Shown here piece by piece: positions 34,146-43,204 of a stretch of DNA of 64,000 nucleotides; positions within the stretch are counted from its first letter, which is position 1, and every line of letters starts with the position of its first letter. Where the stretch lies: assembly GCF_900240405.1 (NCBI RefSeq), contig NZ_OEQK01000002.1:434001-498000 (forward strand), given 5' to 3'. The notes under the pieces are model-generated. The model was given only the letters and a program-made list of their open reading frames with translations. It ran no database searches and was not told where the DNA came from. The DNA is from Salirhabdus sp. Marseille-P4669. GTDB lineage: Bacteria; Bacillota; Bacilli; Bacillales; Alkalibacillaceae. The translations under genes were made by a program, and so were the position numbers.

Positions 34146-35786
34146 ATGAATCAAATTAAATGTGAGTGTGGACATGTAAATCCAGAGGGTACGGTGTTAT
34201 GTGAAGCCTGTGGGAAGCCAATTGAAAAAAATCAGCATGTCGATGGGAACGAAGGTCAAAAAACGTTAAATATGCGTTATGAAGGTAGTGCAAGAAGATC
34301 AAAAACCTATAATCGTACCATTATTGATAAAATTTGGATTTTCTTTTCTTCGGTAAAGGTCGGGGTTTGGATTATTGTCTTAACCCTAATAGCATCAGCC
34401 ATCGGTACGATATATCCGCAAGAAATATATATACCTCCTGGTGTAGATCCTGCAACACACTACAAGGACGAGTATGGTATAACAGGTCAAATATATTATC
34501 AATTAGGACTACATAATTTATACAATTCATGGTGGTATTTACTACTCGTTGCATCGCTAGGTGTTTCTTTGGTTATATGCAGTATCGACCGATTTGTGCC
34601 ACTACGACGTGCCTTGAAAAAGCAACGGGCAAAACGTAATCCAGTCTTTATAAGAAGACAGCGTTTATATGGTGAGACAAAGGATGTAAATAAAGAAGAT
34701 ATTGTGAATGTTATCGACCAATTAAAAAAGAAGAAATATAAAATCACGGAAGAAAATGGACATTATCTTGCAGAAAAAGGTCGCTTCTCACGGTGGGGCC
34801 CGTACGTAAATCATATTGGACTCATTATTATTTTAATAGCTGCTATGTTGCGAGCGTTACCAATAATGCATGTGGAGGACTATGTATGGGTACGCGAGGG
34901 AGAAACGAAGGTTATACCACAGACCGATAATAAGTATTATATTGAAAATAAAGATTTCATTTTTGAAATTTATGATGAAAATGATGAAACATACGGAGAA
35001 GCGGTAAAAAAATCCGGGGAAATTATTCCGAGTAACTTCCAAACAAACGCTACTATATATAAAGTAGATGGAGAAATAATTCCTGGTGAAGAACCGAAGT
35101 TAGAAAAAGTTATGGAAGATGAAATACGGGTAAACGAGCCCTTGAAAATAAAAGATGCAGATATATCTTTATATCAGGCTAGTTATCAGCTAAATGAGTT
35201 TCAATCAATGTCCTTTAAATTACATTTAGCTAATGATCCCGAGGAGAAGGCAATTGGTGAGTTTACCTTTGATATGACGTCACCCCAAAAAGAATATGAC
35301 TTAGGAAATGGTTACCGTATTGTTGTGGATGAGTATTATCCAGAGTTTTATATGAATGATAATGGTGAGCCTGCTTCTTTCTCAAAATATCCAAAAAATC
35401 CTGCGTTTATTTTATTTGTTTATGGACCTGACATTGAGGAGTACGAAGTGAATTTTCTTGGGATTGGTACGAACTTAAATGCAGATCCAAATAACGTATA
35501 TAAACTGAGTATAACGGATTTTGATATGCAAGATGTAACAGGTTTAACGGTGAAACGGGACCATACTTTACCTTTATTCGGATTAGGAGCACTTATTTTT
35601 ATGATTGGCGTTGTTCAAGGTATGTATTGGCACCATCGTAGAATCTGGATTCAACCGAATGAAGATGGGGTTTGGATTGCAGCGCATACAAATAAAAACT
35701 GGTATGGAATTAAAAAAGAATTAGAAAAAATAGTGGAAAATAGTAAGATAGATATGCCGAAAGACCAGCAAGAACTAGACGAGTGA
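34146..35786 (+). CDS. resB: Cytochrome c biogenesis protein ResB
   Basis: The 546-residue membrane protein is ResB (CcsB/Ccs1 family), which with ResC forms the system II heme delivery and cytochrome c synthetase. The N-terminus has a small zinc-ribbon-like CxC...CxxC stretch (KCECGH and LCEACGK, residues 5-22), then spans near 72-90, 125-145 and 220-240, a large extracytoplasmic domain, and a last span near 475-495 followed by WHHRRIW. Length matches B. subtilis (542). The start at ATG 34146 has a weak binding site. Confidence 0.93.
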   Translation: MNQIKCECGHVNPEGTVLCEACGKPIEKNQHVDGNEGQKTLNMRYEGSARRSKTYNRTIIDKIWIFFSSVKVGVWIIVLTLIASAIGTIYPQEIYIPPGVDPATHYKDEYGITGQIYYQLGLHNLYNSWWYLLLVASLGVSLVICSIDRFVPLRRALKKQRAKRNPVFIRRQRLYGETKDVNKEDIVNVIDQLKKKKYKITEENGHYLAEKGRFSRWGPYVNHIGLIIILIAAMLRALPIMHVEDYVWVREGETKVIPQTDNKYYIENKDFIFEIYDENDETYGEAVKKSGEIIPSNFQTNATIYKVDGEIIPGEEPKLEKVMEDEIRVNEPLKIKDADISLYQASYQLNEFQSMSFKLHLANDPEEKAIGEFTFDMTSPQKEYDLGNGYRIVVDEYYPEFYMNDNGEPASFSKYPKNPAFILFVYGPDIEEYEVNFLGIGTNLNADPNNVYKLSITDFDMQDVTGLTVKRDHTLPLFGLGALIFMIGVVQGMYWHHRRIWIQPNEDGVWIAAHTNKNWYGIKKELEKIVENSKIDMPKDQQELDE

Positions 35787-35994
35787 TGCAGCTGTTAAAT
35801 AGATGTGCACATTTGGATTACGGATTTCTATATTTTTACTATGGTTTGTTAAAATAGTTAAAATAAGAAGTTACGACTTTCTCTTTACATAGGGGAAGTC
35901 GTATCCTTGTTTACAAAGTCTAGTTATATAGATATACAATTCACTTTTTGCTATATGTGGAAATGGTCATTTCGACAAAGGAGGAACTTTTAAA

Positions 35995-37179
35995 ATGGAT
36001 TATCAGTCGATAAGTAGTAACTTATTATATGCAGCATTTATGTTGTACTTGGTTGCAACCTTCTTTTTAGGATTTACTGTAAGGGATAAAAGACAAAAAG
36101 ACAAAACATCAAAAGCCGGTGTCATTGGTATTGTTCTAACTGTTATCGGTTTTCTATCGCAACTAGGTTATTTTATTACACGTTGGATTGCTAGTGGACA
36201 TGCACCTGTTAGTAATATGTTTGAATTTGTTACGTTTTTCGGAATGATGCTAGTCCTTGCGTTTATCGTTTTATTTGCTATTTATAAAATATATGTATTA
36301 GGGTTATTTATTTTGCCTTTAACCGCTATCGTAATTGGGTTTGCAAGTGTATTTCCAACAGAAATTTCACCATTAGTACCATCGCTAAAATCCCATTGGT
36401 TGTATATTCACGTTACGACGGTTTCCTTAGGAGAAGGGATACTAGCGATTAGTTTTGGTGCGGGGTTAATTTACTTAATTCGCCAAATTAACCAATCGAC
36501 GAGAAGTCAAAAAACGTTTTGGTTAGAATTTATTTTCTATACGATGTTAAGTACGGTAGCCTTTATTGGTATTACAACTACATTTAGTGCAATGGGCTAT
36601 GAAGCTGAATTTGATTTACCAGAAAGTGATTCTGTTGAGGTTTATACTGTTCCTGCACTTGTAGCGCCTTATAATGCAGAGCTTATTACGGAAGATGTTA
36701 TGCAACCAATCATGGATATACCAGAATGGATGCACGGGGCAAATGCAGGACGTAAGTTCAACACCTTCTTATGGTCCATTATGGGCGGTCTTGTACTGTA
36801 TGGATTGATTCGATTAATCCTACGTAAACGAATTGGTGCTGCAATACAACCAAAACTGCAAAATTTAAAACCAGATTTATTAGATGAAGTTATGTATCGT
36901 TCTGTAGCTATTGGATTTCCAGTCTTTACATTAGGTGGATTAATCTTTGCTGCTATTTGGGCACAAGAAGCATGGGATCGCTTCTGGGGATGGGACCCTA
37001 AAGAAGTGTGGGCGTTAATTACCTGGTTCTTTTATGCGGCATTTTTACACTTGCGTTTATCAAGAGGCTGGCATGGGGAAAAATCAGCTTGGTTAGCGGT
37101 GCTTGGCTTTGCTATTATCATGTTCAATTTAATTTTCGTTAACTTAGTAATTTCTGGGATGCATTCGTACGCTGAGTAA
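35995..37179 (+). CDS. resC: Cytochrome c biogenesis protein ResC
   Basis: The 394-residue polytopic membrane protein is ResC (CcsA family). It bears the tryptophan-rich [23 protein letters not shown] signature near residues 322-344, which binds heme on the outer face, plus conserved histidines in the surrounding spans. Together with ResB it attaches heme to cytochromes c. RBS AAAGGAGGAAC precedes ATG 35995. The 208-base gap after resB has a small inverted repeat (about 35873-35902) without a good T tract, so independent transcription is possible but unproven. Confidence 0.94.
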   Translation: MDYQSISSNLLYAAFMLYLVATFFLGFTVRDKRQKDKTSKAGVIGIVLTVIGFLSQLGYFITRWIASGHAPVSNMFEFVTFFGMMLVLAFIVLFAIYKIYVLGLFILPLTAIVIGFASVFPTEISPLVPSLKSHWLYIHVTTVSLGEGILAISFGAGLIYLIRQINQSTRSQKTFWLEFIFYTMLSTVAFIGITTTFSAMGYEAEFDLPESDSVEVYTVPALVAPYNAELITEDVMQPIMDIPEWMHGANAGRKFNTFLWSIMGGLVLYGLIRLILRKRIGAAIQPKLQNLKPDLLDEVMYRSVAIGFPVFTLGGLIFAAIWAQEAWDRFWGWDPKEVWALITWFFYAAFLHLRLSRGWHGEKSAWLAVLGFAIIMFNLIFVNLVISGMHSYAE

Positions 37180-37207
37180 GGTTTGATAATTAAAGGGGGA
37201 TTGTGAC

Positions 37208-37918
37208 ATGGATGCTAGAATATTAGTTGTTGATGATGAGGAACGTATTAGAAGGCTACTGAAGATGTACTTAGTAAGAGAGGACTTTGAAATTGATGAA
37301 GCGGAAGATGGGGAGACCGCTTTACAAAAAGCATTGAATGAAGATTATGATTTAATTTTGTTGGACCTTATGATGCCAGGCTTAAGTGGGGAAGAGGTTT
37401 GTACTCAATTGCGGGAGCATAAAGCCACTCCAGTTATTATGTTAACGGCAAAAGGGGAAGAAGCAAATCGTGTCCAAGGATTTGAAGTTGGTGCTGATGA
37501 TTATATCGTAAAACCATTTAGTCCAAGAGAGGTAGTGCTTCGTGTAAAAGCGTTGTTACGCCGCTCTTCAACGACTAAGTTCTTAAAACACTCTACATCA
37601 GCTCAAGATGTGCTCGTTTTTCCACACCTAACGATAGAGAAGGATGCACATCGGGTTACAGCAGATGAAAAAGAAATCAATTTAACACCAAAAGAATATG
37701 AATTATTACATTTTCTTGCTAAATCGCCAGATAAGGTATTTTCAAGAGAAGATCTTCTTAAAGAGGTTTGGAATTATGAATTTTTTGGAGATTTGAGAAC
37801 AGTAGATACCCATGTAAAACGTTTGCGTGAAAAACTAAGTAAAGTTTCCAAAGATGCTGCTAAAATGATTGTTACGGTATGGGGAGTTGGATACAAATTT
37901 GAGGTAGGCAAGGGATAA
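37208..37918 (+). CDS. resD: Response regulator ResD
   Basis: The 236-residue OmpR-type response regulator has a receiver domain with the acidic pair Asp9-Asp10, phospho-acceptor Asp53 in ILLDLMMPG and Lys in YIVKPF near residue 104. An OmpR winged-helix domain with LTPKEYELLHFLA and the RTVDTHVKRLREKL segment follows. In B. subtilis, ResD activates genes for respiration and anaerobic growth with ResE. It overlaps resE by one base, so kinase and regulator are translated together. Confidence 0.95.
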   Translation: MDARILVVDDEERIRRLLKMYLVREDFEIDEAEDGETALQKALNEDYDLILLDLMMPGLSGEEVCTQLREHKATPVIMLTAKGEEANRVQGFEVGADDYIVKPFSPREVVLRVKALLRRSSTTKFLKHSTSAQDVLVFPHLTIEKDAHRVTADEKEINLTPKEYELLHFLAKSPDKVFSREDLLKEVWNYEFFGDLRTVDTHVKRLREKLSKVSKDAAKMIVTVWGVGYKFEVGKG

Positions 37919-39687
37919 TGTTTTGGCGAAGTATAGTAGTTAAATTATGGGCTACCATTTTGTTATTCTTTACATTCGTCCTAGTTACGCTAACTATTTT
38001 ATTGCTGCAGTTTTTTGAAACCTATCACGAGAATGAGGCAGAAGAAGAGCTCATGCAAGCTGCTAATGTTGTATCTAAAATTATTGGAGAATATCATGAC
38101 CGGGAGCTTGTTACGAATACGATTGAACAAGTAAGAGATCCATCGAATCGTGTCGTTGTATTCTTTAATGATATGGAATATTGGATTTCCGATAGTACCG
38201 ATAAAAAGTTAGATTCCGTCGAATTAGATTGGTTTTATTCAGATGAAGACTTAACCGAAGTTTTATCACATAATGGGAATTTGAAGAAGAAAACAACATT
38301 ACCAAATACGGATACGGAAGTGCTTTTAGTTGGCCAACCTTTAGAAAGCCAATTAGGAGCCGTATTCATCTATCAGTCTCTTGATAATATAGAAGAGACG
38401 ACAAAACAAACAACAAGGCTAATCGTATTAGCTGCAGGAATAGCGATTATTTTAACAACTTTCTTCGCGTTCTTTTTATCTACAAGAATGACTGCACCAT
38501 TGATAAAAATGCGAAAAGCTGCTCTTGAGTTAGCGAAGGGTGAATTCCATACAAAAGTACCAATCTTAACACATGATGAAATTGGGGAGCTGGCCATTGC
38601 GTTTAATCGGATGGGACGTCAATTAAAATATCATATTCATGCATTAAACCAAGAAAAAGAACAAGTTCAAAGTATATTAGCTTCTATGGCCGACGGTGTC
38701 ATTTCTTTAAATCGAGAGGGAGAAGTTGTTCTAACAAATCCACCCGCAGATCGCTTTATTGATTTACTATCCTTCAATCAAACGAGTAGTAATCGCGAAA
38801 TGAAGATTGTCCCTAATGAGCTAAAGGAAGCACTAAAACAAGTCATTTCTCGTGAAGAGGAAGTAATGAGAGAGATAAGCATCCAAGGGCGTACATTTGT
38901 TATGCTTATCTCACCACTGTATAATCAATCCTTTATACGAGGTGCTGTAGCAGTAGTACGGGATATGACAGAAGAGAGACAGCTAGACAAGTTAAGAAAA
39001 GATTTCATTGCAAATGTATCCCATGAGCTAAGAACTCCGATTTCTATGTTACAGGGATATAGTGAGGCCATAATGGACGATATAGCTCAATCACAGGATG
39101 AGAAAAATGAGCTTGCTCGAATAATTTATGAAGAGTCGTTGCGCATGGGAAGATTAGTAAACGAATTGTTAGATTTAGCAAGAATGGAAGCAGGACATAT
39201 CCATTTAAATATGGAGGAAGTAAATGTAACCCCATATTTAACAAAAATTTATAAAAAGTTTGCTGGTATTGCTGAAGAAAAATCGATTCATTTACTAATG
39301 GAAAATAATTATAAGAGTGAAACCTTCATCTTTGACCCAGATCGAATGGAGCAAGTTTTAACAAACCTAATAGATAATGCAATAAGACATACTTCTGAAA
39401 ATGGGCACGTTAAACTAATGGTCGATTCTCTAGCAAATGGTTCCATCCAATTCAGTGTAGTTGATTCTGGTTCTGGTATTAAAGAAGAGGATTTACCTTT
39501 TATATTTGAACGATTCTATAAAGCAGATAAATCTAGGGTCAAGAAAGAAGGCGCATCCGGTACTGGCTTAGGATTAGCGATAGCTAAAAACATTATCGAA
39601 GCACATCAAGGTACAGTTGATGTTCACAGTAAGGTGGATAAGGGGACAACCTTCATTGTTACCTTGCCAAAATCTATCAAAAAATAG
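37918..39687 (+). CDS. resE: Sensor histidine kinase ResE
   Basis: The 589-residue protein equals B. subtilis ResE in length. Domains in order: N-terminal span (about 12-32), extracytoplasmic sensor region, second span near 165-185, HAMP linker, a PAS domain (about 245-350), the phospho-acceptor His in VSHELRTPISMLQGYSEA near residue 371, and an ATPase domain with an N box (LTNLIDNAIRHT), DSGSGI, and GTGLGLAIA near 548. It phosphorylates ResD in response to oxygen or nitric oxide limitation in B. subtilis. A terminator follows the gene. Confidence 0.95.
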   Translation: MFWRSIVVKLWATILLFFTFVLVTLTILLLQFFETYHENEAEEELMQAANVVSKIIGEYHDRELVTNTIEQVRDPSNRVVVFFNDMEYWISDSTDKKLDSVELDWFYSDEDLTEVLSHNGNLKKKTTLPNTDTEVLLVGQPLESQLGAVFIYQSLDNIEETTKQTTRLIVLAAGIAIILTTFFAFFLSTRMTAPLIKMRKAALELAKGEFHTKVPILTHDEIGELAIAFNRMGRQLKYHIHALNQEKEQVQSILASMADGVISLNREGEVVLTNPPADRFIDLLSFNQTSSNREMKIVPNELKEALKQVISREEEVMREISIQGRTFVMLISPLYNQSFIRGAVAVVRDMTEERQLDKLRKDFIANVSHELRTPISMLQGYSEAIMDDIAQSQDEKNELARIIYEESLRMGRLVNELLDLARMEAGHIHLNMEEVNVTPYLTKIYKKFAGIAEEKSIHLLMENNYKSETFIFDPDRMEQVLTNLIDNAIRHTSENGHVKLMVDSLANGSIQFSVVDSGSGIKEEDLPFIFERFYKADKSRVKKEGASGTGLGLAIAKNIIEAHQGTVDVHSKVDKGTTFIVTLPKSIKK

Positions 39688-39736
39688 ATAATCCTAGAGA
39701 ATCATGTTGTTTAATATTGTTTCATATGAAATAGCC

Positions 39737-39770
39737 AAGCTGAGCAAAAACCATTGCTTAGCTTTTTTTT
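39737..39770 (+). terminator. Terminator of resD-resE
   Basis: AAGCTGAGCA (39737-39746) pairs with TGCTTAGCTT (39754-39763) with one mismatch, then a run of T residues. The rest of the gap to sigX (39771-39954) shows nothing I can identify. Confidence 0.85.
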
Positions 39771-39954
39771 ATCTGCAGAAATGTTGGAAGTTATGTGGCG
39801 GTGTTTAGTACAAAAGCCAATCCAAGGCATTGTGAGTTTTGTTGAGTTTCAATGAAAGTATTTCGCTTTTGCCGGGTATAAATCGAGTTCATCTCCTTTT
39901 ATACGCATGTAATTGTGGTAGAATATGGGAAGGGTGAATTTGGTATAAAAATTA

Positions 39955-39980
39955 TGTAACTTATTTTGTTTTTAGTCGAC
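39955..39980 (+). promoter_or_regulatory. Sigma-X-type ECF promoter before sigX
   Basis: TGTAAC (39955-39960), a 16-base spacer and CGAC (39977-39980) match the autoregulatory sigma-X promoter pattern of B. subtilis (TGTAAC and CGAC). It lies 26 bases before the sigX start and predicts positive autoregulation. Confidence 0.8.
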
Positions 39981-40006
39981 AAATATAATGAATGGGAGGC
40001 TTTCCT

Positions 40007-40546
40007 ATGAAAGAAGTCTTTCAAGATCTTTATCATAAATACCATCATGATTTGTTTCAATTTTTATTCTATATGGTGAAGGATCGAACGTTAGCAGAAG
40101 ACTTAGTTCAAGAAGTTTATATAAAGGTTTTACGCTCATATTCTACTTTTAAAGGGGACAGTAGTGAAAAGACATGGCTGTTTTCCATTGCAAGGCACAT
40201 TGCAATTGATTACTTTAGAAGTCAAAAGCGAAAACGAAAGCATATATTCGAATCGTTTGATTGGACAGAAAAAGGAGAGCAGATTCAGGATGCATCAAAA
40301 TTGCCGGAAGAGATTGCTCTTCAAAATGAAGAAGTAAGAAAAATGTATTTATGTCTCAGTCGTTGCTCATTGGATCAACAATCTGTTGTAATATTAAGGT
40401 TTATACAATCCCTCTCCATTCAAGAAACGGCAGAAGTATTGGAGTGGAGTGAAAGTAAAGTGAAGACAACCCAACATCGAGCAATGAAAGCCTTAAAAAA
40501 ATATATGGAGGCTATGGAGGAGGGGATGCAACGTGACGAAAAATAA
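40007..40546 (+). CDS. sigX: ECF RNA polymerase sigma factor SigX
   Basis: The 179-residue ECF sigma factor has region 2 (DRTLAEDLVQEVYIKVLRSYSTFKG near residues 26-50, with the TWLFSIARHIAIDYFRS run) and region 4 (LSIQETAEVLEWSESKVKTTQHRAMKAL near 140-167). Location after resE and the autoregulatory promoter support SigX, which in B. subtilis controls cell envelope charge and modification genes. ATG 40007 follows GGGAGG; an in-frame ATG at 39992 overlaps that site. The gene is slightly shorter than in B. subtilis (194). It overlaps the anti-sigma gene by 14 bases. Confidence 0.92.
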   Translation: MKEVFQDLYHKYHHDLFQFLFYMVKDRTLAEDLVQEVYIKVLRSYSTFKGDSSEKTWLFSIARHIAIDYFRSQKRKRKHIFESFDWTEKGEQIQDASKLPEEIALQNEEVRKMYLCLSRCSLDQQSVVILRFIQSLSIQETAEVLEWSESKVKTTQHRAMKALKKYMEAMEEGMQRDEK

Positions 40547-41351
40547 CGGGAACGATGATAAAATAAAATCCTTACTTCAAAACATGCCTAAGATGAAGGA
40601 CCATCAGCGTATGGAAGAATTATATACAAAGATTGTCAAACATATGGATGAAGAAACAGAGATTAAACCAAAGAAAAAAGCGTATGTTCCCCTGTTTTCT
40701 TTAGCTGCAGCCGTAGCATTTTTTGCTATAAGCATCACATCTGTTTATTTAAATCAAACTAAACAAGAAACAGCCGAGATGAATATGGATACTGGAGAAG
40801 AAAGGAAGGAAGAAGCTATTTACGACGCTGAGATTGCGGAAATTCCAGAAAGTAGTGATGAACAATATTCCATTCAAAGTATCCCGGAAAACAACACAAT
40901 TATGGAAGATACGGCGCATACGTTAACATATGATAAGATTAAGCAGGACCATACATTTTTAGGCTTACGTCTTGGTATGAGCTATGAGGAGATGATTGGT
41001 GTAATAGGATCACCACTAGAAGAAGATGTAAATTCAAATATTGCTCGCCTAAAATATAGTTTGGATGGGTACGGAGTAGAAGCAACATTTGATGGGGAGA
41101 ATGGTCCGATTCGAGAATATACTTTTTACCCACAGTATCTCGCTGATGGATTGTTTAAAGCATTGCCAAAGACAAAGGCAGATGCAGTAAGTGTATTTGG
41201 AGAACATTACGATAATACGGTTCAAACATGTCCCGGTAATACCTCTTGTAACACATATACGTATAATATCGATTCAGAAAGATATATTCAGGTACAAATA
41301 GTTGAGAACAAAGAGACTGTGTTTGCTATTCGATATGGGTTAAAAAAATAA
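40533..41351 (+). CDS. rsiX: Putative anti-sigma-X factor with DUF4309-like C-terminus
   Basis: The 272-residue protein starts at GTG 40533 (GGAGGAGGGG upstream) inside sigX, the usual layout for an ECF sigma and its membrane anti-sigma. A cytosolic N-terminal part (about 1-48) precedes one membrane span (about 50-68), then an acidic linker. The extracytoplasmic domain contains LGLRLGMSYEEMIGVIGSP near residue 148, resembling DUF4309/BamE-like domains, and a Cys pair (CPGNTSC). It is about 100 residues shorter than B. subtilis RsiX and the outer domain looks different. Anti-sigma function is inferred from position and topology. Confidence 0.75.
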   Translation: MTKNNGNDDKIKSLLQNMPKMKDHQRMEELYTKIVKHMDEETEIKPKKKAYVPLFSLAAAVAFFAISITSVYLNQTKQETAEMNMDTGEERKEEAIYDAEIAEIPESSDEQYSIQSIPENNTIMEDTAHTLTYDKIKQDHTFLGLRLGMSYEEMIGVIGSPLEEDVNSNIARLKYSLDGYGVEATFDGENGPIREYTFYPQYLADGLFKALPKTKADAVSVFGEHYDNTVQTCPGNTSCNTYTYNIDSERYIQVQIVENKETVFAIRYGLKK

Positions 41352-41398
41352 TATCTCAGAATTTTAGTCTGTGATGAATCGTACTATTTTCTACTTTA

Positions 41399-41649
41399 TT
41401 TTTGGTCGCTAAGTGGTTGCTTAGTGACCTTTTTGTATTTTGTTACGGTTTTCGGACACATAGACTATTGCTATGTGACCAGTTCTTGTAAATTCACCAG
41501 TTTTCGGGTTCATAGACAGTCTCTATGTGTCCGTATTTATCTCAATACACAGAGTTTCGGTAAGATAGCCCCCCGCAATGTGCCCGTATTTATCTCGTAC
41601 ACAGAGTTTTTAGGTAGGTAGCCAACTCTATGTGCCTGATTCTCCCGGT

Positions 41650-41650
<1 letters not shown>
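41399..41650. repeat. Tandem hairpin repeat, ~53-bp period
   Basis: Units start near 41399, 41449, 41501, 41554 and 41607. Most begin TTTTCGG or a variant. Each carries a pair of short inverted arms, such as CACATAG with CTATGTG (unit 2) or CATAGA with TCTATG (unit 3). The first copy is also a strong terminator, GGTCGCTAAG paired with CTTAGTGACC (41404-41429) followed by TTTTT, serving the anti-sigma gene. The array ends near the fer stop and fills the convergent gap of 298 bases. Function beyond termination is unknown. Confidence 0.75.
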
Positions 41651-41952
<302 letters not shown>

Positions 41953-42140
41953 TCAAAACGAATTTGATTCTATGCGTAAAACTGTATTAGTCTTACAAAT
42001 AAAAATATTATTCCAATTAAATGTGACATAATAATTGTAAAACTGATATTAGAACTTTTCAATAAAAAACAGTTATAATAAAAACATAGTACATTTTGTA
42101 GAAACATAGGATTTTTAGTAGACGTTTGAGGTGAGGATAA

Positions 42141-43184
42141 GTGTTTCATGCCATATTATTGCGATGTTTAAAACAATTACAGGGAGAACGAAGTCTTTCA
42201 TCGGTTTATCATTTATTAACCGGAAAAAAATCAACCCAGACAATACAGGATGCGAAATTGTTTCAAGTAGAAGTATTTTTTGGGGTATATCCAACACTTA
42301 ACCGACTTCATTATGATAAAACCATAAAAAAATTCCAAAAGCAACAATTACTGGATGTGGATGAAAATCAAGGCATCGAATTAACATCAGATGGAGAAAA
42401 ATACTTACATTCTATTAACGATATAGAAGGATTAGATTGGTTCCAGGGCTATACCTATCATAAGATGGCACCACTTTTTTTGAACAGACTTCTCCTTTTC
42501 ATTCAAACAGCATCTAATATGCTAAATCAACAGAAAGAATTTGTACCGATTGTAGATGATGAAGCTGCTAAACGTTGGGTAAGACAATATTTCCATCACA
42601 ATAAAAGGAATCTAGAGGGGCTTTTTAACAATTTATATAAGGATCTGATGTTACTATTTGAGTCGATTCCCAGTCCTTATCGTGATATCATCATTGCTAG
42701 AATGTCAGGCTATAAACTGATTGGACTTAGTAAAGACCAGATTGCAACGCAAGTGAAAATAACAGTAGATGATGTGGAATTGTATTTGCAAGCGACTATT
42801 CACTATATTCTAAATAAAGTTTCGGAAAATAATCATGGCCTAAAGGTATTACCATCGTTTGTTCCAAATATATCAGATGCTTTACCATTAACCACTTCAG
42901 CACAAAAAACGTTGATGTTCTATCGACAAGGAATATCATTATCCGAAATTGCGGCTAAAAGGAATTTAAAAAGGAGTACAATCCAAGATCACATCATTGA
43001 AATAGCAGTAGTGGAACCTAGCTTTTCCATACATTCTTTTGTTTCAAAAGATAAAGAACGTATTATTTTAGCAAAAGTACAAGAGTTACAAACAAAACGA
43101 CTAAAGGTTATAAAAGAAAGTTTACCAAATGATATTGATTATTTTGATATAAGGTTAGTGTTTGCAAAGCATTTTAGTAGCTAG
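42141..43184 (+). CDS. ypbB: RecQ-associated helix-turn-helix protein YpbB
   Basis: The 347-residue protein corresponds to B. subtilis YpbB (352), which lies before recQ. The C-terminus holds a helix-turn-helix (HTH_40-like) domain near residues 252-285 (LTTSAQKTLMFYRQGISLSEIAAKRNL in part), similar to the accessory domain found at the C-terminus of some RecQ proteins. The remaining two thirds are helical with no known motif. A role in targeting or modulating RecQ is inferred from synteny. GTG 42141 follows GAGGTGAGG. Confidence 0.85.
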   Translation: MFHAILLRCLKQLQGERSLSSVYHLLTGKKSTQTIQDAKLFQVEVFFGVYPTLNRLHYDKTIKKFQKQQLLDVDENQGIELTSDGEKYLHSINDIEGLDWFQGYTYHKMAPLFLNRLLLFIQTASNMLNQQKEFVPIVDDEAAKRWVRQYFHHNKRNLEGLFNNLYKDLMLLFESIPSPYRDIIIARMSGYKLIGLSKDQIATQVKITVDDVELYLQATIHYILNKVSENNHGLKVLPSFVPNISDALPLTTSAQKTLMFYRQGISLSEIAAKRNLKRSTIQDHIIEIAVVEPSFSIHSFVSKDKERIILAKVQELQTKRLKVIKESLPNDIDYFDIRLVFAKHFSS

Positions 43185-43204
43185 AGGGAAGGTGGGGGGA
43201 CGTA

